Assembly: GCF_030410395.1 (NCBI RefSeq)
Contig: NZ_JAUHHF010000008.1
Location: 1 to 64,000 of the forward strand
Reading direction: 5' to 3'
Source of the DNA: Zwartia panacis
Lineage (GTDB): Bacteria > Pseudomonadota > Gammaproteobacteria > Burkholderiales > Burkholderiaceae_B
DNA: 64,000 nucleotides
Shown here: piece after piece, positions 1 through 8,359 of the stretch
Layout: the number at the start of each line of letters is the position of its first letter
How positions within the stretch are numbered: the stretch's first letter is position 1
The notes under the pieces: model-generated
What the model saw: only the letters and a program-made list of their open reading frames with translations
Told to the model about the DNA's origin: nothing
Database searches by the model: none
Made by a program: the position numbers and the translations under genes

Positions 1-362
1 CATGACCTGAGTAAACCCAGGCCGGTGATACGTCGCTGCTCAAAGGAAGTGAGGTTATTTACATCAAGCTTTTACACTTAACATTCATTTCCAAACTTCT
101 TTGTGAGCACTTGATTTCGTTTGCAATCACTGAACCTGTTACAGCCCAGCAACCTGCGACACTCATTCCAAGCGCCCACACTTATCGGTTGTCAAATTTT
201 TAAAGAACAAGGTAATAATTTTACAGTAAGTTATTTGTTTTCGCAAATCACTAACTGCGTGCAATATATAGCTAACTTTGTTTAACTAGGCCTTAAAAGG
301 CTTTATTTACACGTTTTCTACTTACTGCTTTTAATCTGTTTTCTGCTGTTTGTTCAGCAGAG
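1..362 (-). other. 16S rRNA operon leader, running off the left edge
   Basis: This is non-coding. On the minus strand the promoter at 370-398 is followed by an AT-rich stretch, then a boxA sequence and about 200 nt resembling the spacer before 16S in Burkholderiales (GATAAGTGTGGGCGC right after boxA). No conserved 16S start (AGAGTTTGATC type) lies inside the window, so the mature rRNA begins further left. A 16S-23S spacer is less likely because a full promoter sits upstream and no tRNA is present. Confidence 0.65.
200..209 (-). promoter_or_regulatory. boxA antitermination element
   Basis: The minus strand reads TGTTCTTTAA, very close to the boxA consensus TGYTCTTTAA. NusB, S10 (NusE) and associated factors bind this RNA element to make rRNA transcription resistant to Rho. 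NusB itself is encoded later in the window (25.6-26.0 kb). Confidence 0.75.
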
Positions 363-369
363 AAACGAG

Positions 370-398
370 ATTATGCACGTGTTTTTTGGGTGTGTCAA
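370..398 (-). promoter_or_regulatory. Sigma-70 promoter of an rRNA operon (leftward)
   Basis: On the minus strand there is a consensus -35 TTGACA (393-398), a 17-bp spacer and a -10 CATAAT (370-375). It is followed by a small hairpin (CTGCTG/CAGCAG) and then a leader that carries boxA. A strong promoter feeding a boxA leader with no open reading frame fits a ribosomal RNA operon whose 16S gene lies just left of the window. The pattern is seen directly; the assignment to rRNA is inference. Confidence 0.7.
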
Positions 399-443
399 AT
401 TAAGCCAACGTAAAAACACCTAAATATTATTTTTTTCGATCGC

Positions 444-1070
444 CTAATTACTTAATTTCGATGAAAACTGCTTTTTGAACTTGGAAATTTTAGGTGCAAT
501 CACCATTTGGCAATAGCCCTGCTCTGGATGCAAGGAAAAATAGTTCGAATGGTATTGCTCTGCAGGCCAAAATGTCGCTGAGGGTCTTATTTCGGTGCAA
601 ATTGGATTTTCAAATCTATGTTTTGCCTCTAAATCAGCCACAAATTGAGCTGCGATCTCCTGCTGCTCTGGAGTTTGAAAAAAAATTGCCGACTGATACT
701 GCGGCCCCACATCATGACCCTGCCTTCCGGGGGTCGTAGGATCATGCGTCGCAAAAAATACCTCCAATAGTTCCGCATAACGAATCGTCGCAGGATCAAA
801 GTCGATTTTCACGACTTCTATATGACCCGTTTGTTTTGAACAGACCTGCTCATAGGTTGGGTGATCGACCGTTCCGCCGCAATATCCGGACTGCACGGCA
901 TGCACACCCCTCAAAGCTTTAAACACGGCTTCTGTGCACCAGAAGCATCCCCCGCCAAAAACCGCAGAGGACAACTGACCGACCTGCATGTCTTGCTTCG
1001 ACGAGGACTGCGCCTCGGAAATGGGTAAAGAACTTTGGTTCACGCTTATTTCCTGATTGAAATGATCCAT
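444..1070 (-). CDS. msrA: Peptide-methionine (S)-S-oxide reductase MsrA
   Basis: MsrA reduces the S epimer of methionine sulfoxide in proteins and free methionine, using thioredoxin. The diagnostic GGGCFWC motif with the catalytic cysteine is at about residues 40-46, after an unconserved N-terminal extension of about 35 residues. The rest matches the usual MsrA fold length. The ATG chosen here overlaps the end of the cytochrome gene upstream by 25 nt; an internal ATG at 989 would give a protein of more typical length, so the start is uncertain. The first residues show no convincing signal peptide, so a cytoplasmic site is assumed. It is the last gene of a leftward group ilvD - cytochrome c - msrA. 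Confidence 0.93.
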   Translation of the reverse strand: MDHFNQEISVNQSSLPISEAQSSSKQDMQVGQLSSAVFGGGCFWCTEAVFKALRGVHAVQSGYCGGTVDHPTYEQVCSKQTGHIEVVKIDFDPATIRYAELLEVFFATHDPTTPGRQGHDVGPQYQSAIFFQTPEQQEIAAQFVADLEAKHRFENPICTEIRPSATFWPAEQYHSNYFSLHPEQGYCQMVIAPKISKFKKQFSSKLSN

Positions 1071-1450
1071 TGCGCCAGCTTTTGAGCATCTTGCTCAGTC
1101 ACCGCCTGACCTGGCATCGGAACGGCTCCCCACTGACCTCGTCCACCTTTTCTGATGACCTGCACCATGTAACCAATGGCGTTGTCTTGACCGGAATATC
1201 GTTGTGCGATGGCTGTAAAGGATGGACCGACGCGCTTATGATCGACCTGGTGACAACCCAGGCAAGCTCGGGACTTGGCCAATGCCAGCCCCTCCTCGTG
1301 CGTCAGTGCAACCGGTGGAGACGGCTCGACTCCACCTGATACACCTTGAGCCACAACCGGACCCGCCATCGTCATGGCCCAAACCATCAAGCCCGTTTGC
1401 ACGAGCCGCAGAAATGGCTGGGCCGATAACGGCTTACTCGTCAAAAGCAT
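1046..1450 (-). CDS. Small class I c-type cytochrome
   Basis: This 134-residue protein has an N-terminal hydrophobic signal ending near AVAQG-type residues (about 22-36), so it is exported. A single haem site CLGCH lies at about residues 63-67, and a downstream VPMPGQ supplies the likely axial methionine, as in cytochromes c551/c552. It should carry one electron at a time in the periplasm. GGAG lies 9 nt before the ATG. The start overlaps the 3' end of ilvD by 17 nt and the end overlaps msrA by 25 nt, indicating translational coupling. The redox partner cannot be told from sequence. Confidence 0.85.
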   Translation of the reverse strand: MLLTSKPLSAQPFLRLVQTGLMVWAMTMAGPVVAQGVSGGVEPSPPVALTHEEGLALAKSRACLGCHQVDHKRVGPSFTAIAQRYSGQDNAIGYMVQVIRKGGRGQWGAVPMPGQAVTEQDAQKLAQWIISIRK

Positions 1451-3119
1451 CGGTCACTGCTCCACGACTTGCAGTGCTTGCCAGCTTGCCGAACTTAGCG
1501 AGTACGCCACGACTGTAACGAGGTGCGGGCTGCTTCCAAAGCTTGCGACGCTTTTCGATTTCAGCATCCGCAACATTCAGCTGCAACAACTGTTTGTGCG
1601 CGTCAATCGTAATGGAGTCGCCTTCTTGTACCAGACCGATCAAACCACCCACATACGCCTCGGGTGCAACGTGACCCACGACCATGCCCCAGGTGCCACC
1701 TGAAAAACGACCGTCGGTAATCAAACCGACCGTCTCTCCCAAGCCCTGTCCCACCAAAGCGGAAGTTGGTGCCAGCATTTCACGCATGCCTGGTCCGCCT
1801 TTAGGTCCTTCGTAACGAATCACGACAACATCACCATGCTGAATCTTGCGCGCCATAATGGCGGCCATCGCATCATCCTCTGAATCGAATACGCGAGCAG
1901 GCCCTGTAATGACAGGATTCTTCAAGCCCGTAATTTTCGCGACGCAACCCTCCGGCGAGAGATTGCCCTTCAAGATTGCTAAATGCCCCTGCGCATACAT
2001 GGCATTGGGAATCGTGCGAATCACAGTCTGGCCGGCTGGCGGCTGATCAGGCACATCCTTCAATACCTCCGCGATGGTCTTGCCGCTGATTGTCATGCAA
2101 TCGCCATGCAAGAGACCCGCGTTGAGCAAAATCTTCATCACTTGAGGTATGCCGCCTGCCCGATGCAAATCGACAGTCAAAAACTGACCTGACGGCTTTA
2201 GATCGCACAGGACAGGCACACGCTTGCGCACCATTTCAAAATCATCGATTGTCCAAGGCACTTCGGCCGCATGCGCGATCGCCAGAAAGTGAAGAACGGC
2301 ATTTGTCGAGCCGCCAATCGCCATGATGACCGACACCGCGTTCTCAATCGACTTGCGTGTGATGATGTCACGCGGCTTGCGGCCATGGCGGACAGCATCC
2401 ACCAAGACACGCGCTGCCTCGGCTGCATTCGCCACAGCCTCACCATCTTCGTTCGCCAACGTACTTGAATAAGGCAACGCCATACCCATTGCTTCAAAGG
2501 CAGAGCTCATCGTATTCGCGGTATACATCCCACCGCAGGAGCCCGAGCCAGGAATTGCCTTTTGCTCGATGGCCTTGAAGTCCTCTGTGCTCATGCGACC
2601 CATGGTGAACTCGCCCACCGCCTCGAAAACAGAGACGATGTTCAGGTCACGACCTTTATGAGTGCCGGGTTTGATTGTGCCGCCGTAAACATAGATCCCG
2701 GGAACGTTGATGCGGGCCATGCCAATCATGCCGCCAGGCATGTTCTTGTCACACCCTCCAACCACGACGACGCCGTCCATCCACTGACCCTGCACTGCGG
2801 TCTCGATACAGTCAGCAATCACCTCGCGCGAGACCAGGGAATATTTCATTCCCTCCGTTCCCATCGACATCCCGTCAGAAATCGTTGGCACCCCGAATAC
2901 TTGAGGATTCGCTTTGGACTCGCGAATCGCGATAATTGCAGCATCGACCAGAGGCTGGAGACCGCTGTTGCAAGGAGTAATCGTCGAGTGGCCGTTAGCC
3001 ACACCAATCATTGGATTGGCGAAGTCCGATTCCTTGTATCCCATGCCGTAATACATTGAACGGTTGGGAGCGCGAGTCACGCCTTCGGTTATGTTTTTAG
3101 AACGGTCGTTGTTTGCCAT
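1434..3119 (-). CDS. ilvD: Dihydroxy-acid dehydratase
   Basis: IlvD dehydrates 2,3-dihydroxy-isovalerate and 2,3-dihydroxy-3-methylvalerate to the 2-oxo acids that precede valine/leucine and isoleucine. Iron-sulfur ligand motifs are visible: [10 protein letters not shown] (about residue 122) and [14 protein letters not shown] (about 193), with [10 protein letters not shown] near the C-terminus. The 561-residue length fits the betaproteobacterial form, shorter than the roughly 615-residue enterobacterial one. I start at the [11 protein letters not shown] methionine, preceded by AGGTG at a good distance; an in-frame upstream ATG at 3245 would run into lgt and lacks family similarity. It is divergent from lgt, with a 66-bp shared upstream region. 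Confidence 0.96.
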   Translation of the reverse strand: MANNDRSKNITEGVTRAPNRSMYYGMGYKESDFANPMIGVANGHSTITPCNSGLQPLVDAAIIAIRESKANPQVFGVPTISDGMSMGTEGMKYSLVSREVIADCIETAVQGQWMDGVVVVGGCDKNMPGGMIGMARINVPGIYVYGGTIKPGTHKGRDLNIVSVFEAVGEFTMGRMSTEDFKAIEQKAIPGSGSCGGMYTANTMSSAFEAMGMALPYSSTLANEDGEAVANAAEAARVLVDAVRHGRKPRDIITRKSIENAVSVIMAIGGSTNAVLHFLAIAHAAEVPWTIDDFEMVRKRVPVLCDLKPSGQFLTVDLHRAGGIPQVMKILLNAGLLHGDCMTISGKTIAEVLKDVPDQPPAGQTVIRTIPNAMYAQGHLAILKGNLSPEGCVAKITGLKNPVITGPARVFDSEDDAMAAIMARKIQHGDVVVIRYEGPKGGPGMREMLAPTSALVGQGLGETVGLITDGRFSGGTWGMVVGHVAPEAYVGGLIGLVQEGDSITIDAHKQLLQLNVADAEIEKRRKLWKQPAPRYSRGVLAKFGKLASTASRGAVTDAFDE

Positions 3120-3185
3120 GAATGAACACCTGTCGTTGAAATTTTCAGCGGTTATTATCGAACATCTTTTGCTTGGTGGCTTGTG

Positions 3186-3980
3186 ATGCTGCAATTTCCT
3201 AATTTTGACCCAATTGCGATAAAACTGGGGCCCATTGCGATCCATTGGTATGGGTTAATGTACTTGACTGCCTTTGGTTCGGCCTGGCTGCTGGGACGCT
3301 GGCGCATCAAGCATCAAAAAACCACCCTGACCATGCGCGATCTGGAAGACATTATTTTCTATGGCGTCCTGGCGGTCGTGGCAGGCGGGCGACTCGGTTA
3401 TGTCTTGTTTTACAAACCGGCCTATTACCTGCAACATCCACTTGAAATTTTCTATCTATGGGAGGGCGGCATGTCCTTTCATGGTGGACTGCTGGGCGTC
3501 ATTTTGATGATGGTCTGGCTGGCACGCAGTCGAGGATACCGCTTCCTGGCCGTGGCGGATTTTGTTTGCCCGCTGATTCCTCTAGGGCTGGCAGCCGGAC
3601 GCCTGGGTAATTTCATCAACGGTGAACTCTGGGGACGGGCCAGCACCTTGCCTTGGGCGATGGTATTCCCGCAAAGTGGCGACGGGATTCCAAGGCACCC
3701 CTCTCAGCTCTATCAGCTTGGTCTCGAGGGACTCGCCCTGTTTGTGCTGGTGTGGTGGTTCGCGAACAAACCCCGTGCGTTAGGGCAGGTGAGCGCGGTT
3801 TTCCTGATGGGCTACGGCGTATTCCGCTTCGCCGCTGAATTCGCCCGAGAACCAGACAACTTTCTCGGACTACTGACCGCAGGACTCTCAATGGGACAGT
3901 GGCTGTCCTTGCCAATGATTATTCTGGGTGCAACACTATTTGCCTGGTCCGCAAAGCAGTCTTTACCTCCCATCCGATAA
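3186..3980 (+). CDS. lgt: Prolipoprotein diacylglyceryl transferase
   Basis: Lgt moves diacylglycerol from phosphatidylglycerol to the lipobox cysteine of prolipoproteins in the inner membrane, the first step of lipoprotein maturation. The N-terminus [14 protein letters not shown] is typical. The Lgt signature [14 protein letters not shown] lies around residues 138-151, with several membrane helices around it and 264 residues in total. A GTG immediately precedes the chosen ATG and is less likely. Clients in this window include Pal, LolB and perhaps others. It ends at a strong hairpin terminator. Confidence 0.96.
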   Translation: MLQFPNFDPIAIKLGPIAIHWYGLMYLTAFGSAWLLGRWRIKHQKTTLTMRDLEDIIFYGVLAVVAGGRLGYVLFYKPAYYLQHPLEIFYLWEGGMSFHGGLLGVILMMVWLARSRGYRFLAVADFVCPLIPLGLAAGRLGNFINGELWGRASTLPWAMVFPQSGDGIPRHPSQLYQLGLEGLALFVLVWWFANKPRALGQVSAVFLMGYGVFRFAAEFAREPDNFLGLLTAGLSMGQWLSLPMIILGATLFAWSAKQSLPPIR

Positions 3981-4005
3981 GCCTCCTGAAAAACATGGCC
4001 GAAAA

Positions 4006-4036
4006 AAAACCTGCCAAAAAACTTTGGCAGGTTTTT
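4006..4036. terminator. Bidirectional intrinsic terminator (lgt / 6S RNA)
   Basis: CCTGCCAAA and TTTGGCAGG form a perfect 9-bp stem with a short A-rich loop, flanked by an A-run on the left and a T-run on the right. It therefore ends rightward lgt transcripts and leftward 6S transcripts. Confidence 0.88.
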
Positions 4037-4039
4037 ATC

Positions 4040-4190
4040 AACAAATGCCCCGCTCGTGCCGTTCAGGCCGGCATCTCGAACCTGAGGTTCAAGTTGGCCA
4101 CGTTCTGCTTGATTTTGAGCGCATCTGACTAGAGACGTGCATTCCCATCGAGCTATCCTGCGACCTGAATATGCCAAAAGCATTGGTTCA
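4040..4190 (-). ncRNA. ssrS: 6S RNA
   Basis: 6S RNA mimics an open promoter and sequesters sigma-70 RNA polymerase in stationary phase. The minus strand carries the typical 3' half (CTTGAACCTCAGGTTCGAG followed by GATGCCGGCCTGAACGGCA). Its closing stem pairs AATGC and TTCAGG near the 5' end with CCTGAA and GCATT near the 3' end. The position just downstream of zapA is the conserved ssrS locus in beta- and gammaproteobacteria. A TATATT -10 lies immediately before the proposed 5' end, with no good -35, so transcripts from zapA may also be processed. Ends are approximate. Confidence 0.82.
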
Positions 4191-4259
4191 GAGAATATAT
4201 GACCTAGTCACGAACACAGCAGGGACAAACTTTATACAAGATGAAAGGCTTTTAACTTT

Positions 4260-4589
4260 TTAACGAGGCTTACCAGTACGGTTAGGTGCCACAGTCGCAA
4301 GCGCTTCATCAAGCATTGCATTCATGCTGTCTATTCTACGCTTGAAGTCACCAACCGCCAAGCCACCCAGCGGGCCGTCAGGTGCGCGAACAGAAAGCAA
4401 CTCAACGGCGATCTGAATCGCTGCCATGACGGCGATGCGCTCATTGCCTGACACCTTGCCAGTTCCCTGGATTCGACCCGCAAGTTGACTCACATGCTGG
4501 GCAGCCGCTGCAAGAGCCTGCTTTTCCTCGGCAGGACATGCTAAAGAATAATCACGTCCCAGAATTGAAATATCGACGCGCTCCATCAT
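4260..4589 (-). CDS. zapA: Cell division protein ZapA
   Basis: ZapA bundles FtsZ filaments and stabilises the Z-ring. The 109-residue sequence has the N-terminal domain start MERVDISILGRDYSLACP and the conserved NERIAVMAAIQIAVELL helix (about residues 47-65), followed by a C-terminal coiled coil. Two adjacent ATG codons could serve as start. Its start overlaps the stop of the upstream coiled-coil gene as ATGA, so the two are translationally coupled. 6S RNA follows. Confidence 0.92.
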   Translation of the reverse strand: MMERVDISILGRDYSLACPAEEKQALAAAAQHVSQLAGRIQGTGKVSGNERIAVMAAIQIAVELLSVRAPDGPLGGLAVGDFKRRIDSMNAMLDEALATVAPNRTGKPR

Positions 4590-4969
4590 TGCTGCTCCTC
4601 GGTCTGTGTGGCACCGGGCAAGCGCTCCAGTACGGCATCAATACGCTGGCGGGCTTGAGCAGTGACATCACGCAAAGCTGAGACTTCTTTTTCACGCGTT
4701 GCGAGCTGAGCCTGGAGGGCATGATGCTCCTGCTTGAACAAATCCAGAGACCCCTGGAGCACATCCCGCTCAGAAACTGCAGTCTCAGCCTTGCGGCTCA
4801 GCGCTTGAGCCTGCGTGCCTTCCTTGGCGAGCTGCGCTTTGAGCGCGTCGCGCTCGGCCTCTGCCTGCGCAAGGCGCGCCTGCAAGGAGTTTTGTTCAGC
4901 AAATAATTGCTGTGTGTAGGCGAGTAACTTCGCCAATCGTGTGGAGAGGTGATCGAGATCTTCAAGCAT
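4586..4969 (-). CDS. ZapB-like / TIGR02449-type coiled-coil protein
   Basis: This is a short protein of about 127 residues, almost wholly coiled coil, with no signal or membrane segment. It sits immediately upstream of zapA, the place where a small coiled-coil protein of the TIGR02449/DUF904 kind is commonly found in betaproteobacteria. The ATG giving MLEDLDHLSTRL is preferred; six codons upstream there is only a TTG. By neighbourhood it may act with ZapA at the division ring. That role is inference; ZapB orthology is not established from sequence alone. Confidence 0.75.
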   Translation of the reverse strand: MLEDLDHLSTRLAKLLAYTQQLFAEQNSLQARLAQAEAERDALKAQLAKEGTQAQALSRKAETAVSERDVLQGSLDLFKQEHHALQAQLATREKEVSALRDVTAQARQRIDAVLERLPGATQTEEQQ

Positions 4970-5398
4970 ACCGATATCGTAAAGCAAAAATAGAAAAGCA
5001 AAAGGGGCTTGGTTTGCTAGCTTGCCACAAACAACGATTAATTCTTTTCATTAAAGATGCAATTTGTCAGCTAGCGTTCAGGTTCGCATGATAGCCGGTT
5101 AAAAAACCACATAAAAACTTAGGAACGCTCACCAATTCGGAGAACGCCCGGAAAATTTAAGCCGCAGAGCCCTAGGTATAACCCTTTTTTTAGGGAAAAC
5201 CCCATCAATAATCGCATGCTTTTGAGTTTGCTTTGGCCGTACTCTCCTTTACCATGCAGTCCGTGATGACCTCTTGCCAAAAAAGTTCCAAGAGGTCATT
5301 TAGTTTATGCGGCGCACGAGCTTATTCATGAGTGTAATCAGTGCGTCACTCAATTTAACAAAATCATTATCAGCAGCGCAGTCAAGGAGCTTGTCACC
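4970..5398. other. Intergenic region with a strong hairpin
   Basis: I see no gene in these 430 bases. A perfect 10-bp inverted repeat TGACCTCTTG / CAAGAGGTCA with a 12-nt loop lies at 5267-5298, about 100 bp before tctB. It is followed by TTTAGTTT, which is weak as a terminator tail. It may be an operator or leader hairpin of the Tct operon, or a remnant terminator. There is also a CCCTA/TAGGG inverted pair around 5170-5200. No periplasmic binding-protein gene is present here. Confidence 0.6.
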
Positions 5399-5863
5399 AT
5401 GCAGGTTAGAAACAAACAGAACTTCTGGTCGGGGGTGATGTTCATCGTCATCGGCCTGGCGTTCGCCTGGAAATCCACCGAATATTCGATGGGCACAGCC
5501 GCGCGAATGGGTCCCGGATACTTCCCATTCTGGCTTGGAATCATCATGGCGATTCTCGGCGCAATCATTTTTCTGACATCTCTGCGTAAAAAAGCCGAGA
5601 TTACTGAAATCACAAAGTTTGACTTCAAAAGCGTTGCAATCATTACTGCATCGGTCGTGGTGTTTGCATTCCTGCTCCAACCAGCGGGTCTGATCATTTC
5701 TATGTTGGTGCTAGTCATCATCAGTGCTCTCGCAGCCCATGATCACAGCTGGAAAGTGACGATCGCAAACGCGATTTTCCTGACCATTCTCTGTTATCTG
5801 GCTTTCGTTGTTGGTCTCAAGTTGGTGTTCCCGATTTGGCCCGCCTTTCTCGGCATGAACTAA
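5399..5863 (+). CDS. tctB: Tripartite tricarboxylate transporter, small membrane subunit TctB
   Basis: TctB is the four-helix small subunit of TTT transporters, secondary importers of carboxylates that need a periplasmic TctC binding protein. The 154-residue sequence starts with a hydrophobic helix (WSGVMFIVIGLAFAW), then the family-typical MGPGYFPFWLG motif at about residues 37-47 and three further helices. AAGGAG precedes the ATG. tctA follows 13 nt downstream. The usual tctC gene is absent on either side, so the binding protein must be encoded elsewhere. Confidence 0.9.
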   Translation: MQVRNKQNFWSGVMFIVIGLAFAWKSTEYSMGTAARMGPGYFPFWLGIIMAILGAIIFLTSLRKKAEITEITKFDFKSVAIITASVVVFAFLLQPAGLIISMLVLVIISALAAHDHSWKVTIANAIFLTILCYLAFVVGLKLVFPIWPAFLGMN

Positions 5864-5876
5864 GGAGCACTGATTC

Positions 5877-7376
5877 ATGGAATTACTCAACAACTTAATG
5901 ACTGGTTTCGGGGTTGCATTTACACCCGAAAACCTCGCGTATGCCTTTTTGGGCTGTTTGCTAGGAACACTGGTTGGCGTGTTGCCAGGTCTGGGTCCTG
6001 TTCCGACCATCGCAATGTTGCTGCCAATCACCTATGTGCTGCCACCGATTGCAGGTCTGATCATGTTGGCTGGTATCTATTACGGCACACAGTATGGAGG
6101 CTCGACGACCGCCATTTTGGTGAATCTCCCGGGAGAAACCTCTGCGGTGGTGACTGTGCTCGATGGACACGCCATGGCCAAAAATGGCCGGGCGGGTGCT
6201 GCGCTCGCAATCGCCGCAATGGGCTCTTTCTTTGCAGGTAGCGTGGCAACTCTGCTGATTGCAGCTTTTGCGCCTCCGCTTGCTGAACTGGCCTTCAAGT
6301 TCGGACCAGCTGAGTATTTCTCGCTGATGGTTCTGGGTCTGGTTGGCGCTGTCGTGCTGGCTTCCGGCTCGCTGATCAAAGCGATTGCGATGATTCTGCT
6401 CGGTCTGTTGCTGGGTATGGTCGGTACAGACGTCAACTCCGGAGTGGCACGATTTGATTTCGGCATTCCCGAACTTCAAGACGGCGTGGGTTTTGCGATT
6501 GTGGCAATGGGCGTGTTCGGCTTTACCGAAATCATGACCAACCTTGAGCAAAAAGAAAACCGCGTTGAGGTCGATGCCAAAATCGGTTCACTCTACCCAA
6601 ACAAACAAGAGTTTCAGGAATCATGGCCTGCAGTGATTCGCGGCACAGCTGTGGGTTCGGTTCTCGGTATTTTGCCTGGCGGCGGTGCGGTGTTGTCATC
6701 ATTCGCCTCCTACACCATCGAAAAGAAACTCTCCAAAAACCCTGAGCGCTTCGGCAAAGGCCACCCAGCAGGTTTGGCAGGCCCTGAGTCCGCCAATAAC
6801 GCAGGTGCGCAAACCTCGTTTATTCCTCTGCTGACACTGGGTATTCCAGGCAATGCTGTGATGGCTCTGATGGTCGGTGCGATGACCATTCACAACATCC
6901 AGCCTGGTCCTCAGGTGATGACAAGCCACCCAGAACTGTTCTGGGGTCTGATTGCGTCGATGTGGATTGGTAACCTGATGCTGGTGGTGTTGAACCTGCC
7001 ATTGATTGGGATCTGGATCAAACTTCTGACCGTGCCTTACCGCGTACTGTACCCAGCGATTCTGCTGTTCTGCACGATCGGTGTGTACTCTCTAAACTAC
7101 AACATCTTCGATATTTTAATTACCGCCTTGTTTGGCATCATCGGATATGTGTGGTCTAAACTGAAGTGCGAAGGCGCGCCACTGTTGCTGGGCTTGGTGC
7201 TTGGACCGCTGATGGAGGAAAATTTCCGTCGCGCTCTACTCCTCTCACGCGGTAATTTTATGACTTTCATTGAGCGTCCCTTATCGGCATCGCTGCTGGG
7301 TGTGGCTGCGCTGTTGATCGTGATCATTTCTCTGCCTTCCCTCAAGAAGAAGCGCGAAATTTTCGAGGAAAATTAA
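5877..7376 (+). CDS. tctA: Tripartite tricarboxylate transporter, large membrane subunit TctA
   Basis: TctA is the large translocating subunit of the TTT family, with about 11-12 membrane helices over 499 residues. The family-typical GxLPGLGPVPTIAMLLP and YGTQYGGSTTAILVNLPGE segments are near the N-terminus, and a related TLGIPGNAVMALM segment recurs near residue 320, reflecting the internal duplication. AAGGAG lies before the ATG. It is co-transcribed with tctB and a dehydrogenase gene that starts 3 nt after its stop. The substrate is unknown; carboxylates such as citrate or hydroxy acids are usual for the family. Confidence 0.94.
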   Translation: MELLNNLMTGFGVAFTPENLAYAFLGCLLGTLVGVLPGLGPVPTIAMLLPITYVLPPIAGLIMLAGIYYGTQYGGSTTAILVNLPGETSAVVTVLDGHAMAKNGRAGAALAIAAMGSFFAGSVATLLIAAFAPPLAELAFKFGPAEYFSLMVLGLVGAVVLASGSLIKAIAMILLGLLLGMVGTDVNSGVARFDFGIPELQDGVGFAIVAMGVFGFTEIMTNLEQKENRVEVDAKIGSLYPNKQEFQESWPAVIRGTAVGSVLGILPGGGAVLSSFASYTIEKKLSKNPERFGKGHPAGLAGPESANNAGAQTSFIPLLTLGIPGNAVMALMVGAMTIHNIQPGPQVMTSHPELFWGLIASMWIGNLMLVVLNLPLIGIWIKLLTVPYRVLYPAILLFCTIGVYSLNYNIFDILITALFGIIGYVWSKLKCEGAPLLLGLVLGPLMEENFRRALLLSRGNFMTFIERPLSASLLGVAALLIVIISLPSLKKKREIFEEN

Positions 7377-7379
7377 TCT

Positions 7380-8282
7380 GTGGCATCCATCAATAGCAAA
7401 ACGTACGAACCCTCCTCACCCCGCAAAGTCGCATTTCTGGGCCTTGGGGTGATGGGTCTGCCCATGGCAGGTCATTTAGCGACTGCAGGCCACCACGTCA
7501 CGGTATACAACCGGAATGCTCAAAAGGCGCAAGCCTGGGTAAAAGAGTTTGGCGGTCGTGCTTGCGCGACGCCACGTGAAGCCGCTACGGGTGCGGAAAT
7601 CGTTTTTTCCTGCGTGGGAAACGACGATGACTTGCGCAGTGTTGTGCTGGGTGACAACGGTGCGTTTGCCGGGATGCATGCTGGCGCGACTTACGTCGAT
7701 CACACAACGGCATCAGCTTCTGTTGCGCGGGAATTGCACGCCATTGCACAAAACAAATCGATCAAGTTTATCGATGCGCCTGTTTCTGGTGGTCAAGCCG
7801 GCGCGGTCAATGGCATGCTCACCGTCATGTGCGGTGGAGATGCAGAAGACTTTGCCAAAGTCCGCGATGTGATTGCCACGATGGCGCGGGCTGTCACCTT
7901 GGTCGGTCCAGTTGGCGCCGGTCAACTTGCAAAAATGGTGAACCAGATTTGTATCGCAGGTTTGGTTCAAGGGCTTTCCGAAGGGATCGCCTTTGGTCAG
8001 GCCGCGGGGCTGGACATGAAGCAAGTGCTCGATGTCATTAACAAAGGTGCTGCGCAAAGCTGGCAGATGGAAAACCGCGGCTCGACCATGGTGGACGACA
8101 AATTCGACTTTGGCTTTGCTGTGGACTGGATGCGCAAAGATTTAAGTCTGGTTTTGGATGAAGCGCGTCGTAATGGTGCGCGTGTTCCTGTCACGGCTTT
8201 GGTCGATCAGTTTTACGCGGATGTTCAAAAAATGGGGGGATCCCGGTGGGATACCTCGAGCCTGATCAAACGATTAAGATAA
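7380..8282 (+). CDS. NAD(P)-dependent 3-hydroxyacid dehydrogenase (3-hydroxyisobutyrate dehydrogenase family)
   Basis: This beta-hydroxyacid dehydrogenase oxidises or reduces a small 3-hydroxy acid with NAD(P). The Rossmann motif GLGVMGLPMAGHL is at about residues 22-34, the substrate-binding signature DAPVSGGQAGAVNG at about 130, and the catalytic lysine in GAGQLAKMVNQI near 183. The 300-residue length fits HibA/GarR-type enzymes. It begins with GTG only 3 nt after tctA, so the encoded enzyme probably acts on what the Tct permease imports. I cannot distinguish 3-hydroxyisobutyrate dehydrogenase from tartronate-semialdehyde reductase by sequence alone. Confidence 0.88.
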   Translation: MASINSKTYEPSSPRKVAFLGLGVMGLPMAGHLATAGHHVTVYNRNAQKAQAWVKEFGGRACATPREAATGAEIVFSCVGNDDDLRSVVLGDNGAFAGMHAGATYVDHTTASASVARELHAIAQNKSIKFIDAPVSGGQAGAVNGMLTVMCGGDAEDFAKVRDVIATMARAVTLVGPVGAGQLAKMVNQICIAGLVQGLSEGIAFGQAAGLDMKQVLDVINKGAAQSWQMENRGSTMVDDKFDFGFAVDWMRKDLSLVLDEARRNGARVPVTALVDQFYADVQKMGGSRWDTSSLIKRLR

Positions 8283-8292
8283 ACGCTTGAAG

Positions 8293-8358
8293 TAAGTATT
8301 TCTTAATACTTATACTGACCTGAAACGACGCCTGACGCAATCAAGCGTCGTTTTTTTA
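8293..8358 (+). terminator. Tandem hairpins ending the tctBA operon
   Basis: A small AAGTATT-TCTT-AATACTT hairpin (8294-8311) is followed by AAACGACGC / GCGTCGTTT (8323-8353) and a seven-T run. The second is a standard intrinsic terminator for the rightward operon. rppH converges just beyond it. Confidence 0.85.
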
Positions 8359-8359
8359 T

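Noticed and set aside
1070-1703. Plus-strand open frames over cytochrome c and ilvD
   Set aside because: They lie entirely opposite well-supported genes and show no domain or ribosome-binding site.
3120-3245. N-terminal extension of IlvD to an upstream ATG
   Set aside because: It would overlap lgt, has no similarity to IlvD, and the downstream ATG has a good ribosome-binding site.
4040-4183. Short frames across the 6S RNA region on either strand
   Set aside because: The region matches a structured RNA at the conserved ssrS locus; the frames have no coding signature.
5300-5721. Minus-strand open frames over tctB
   Set aside because: They are shadows of the tctB coding sequence with no start signal and no recognisable protein pattern.
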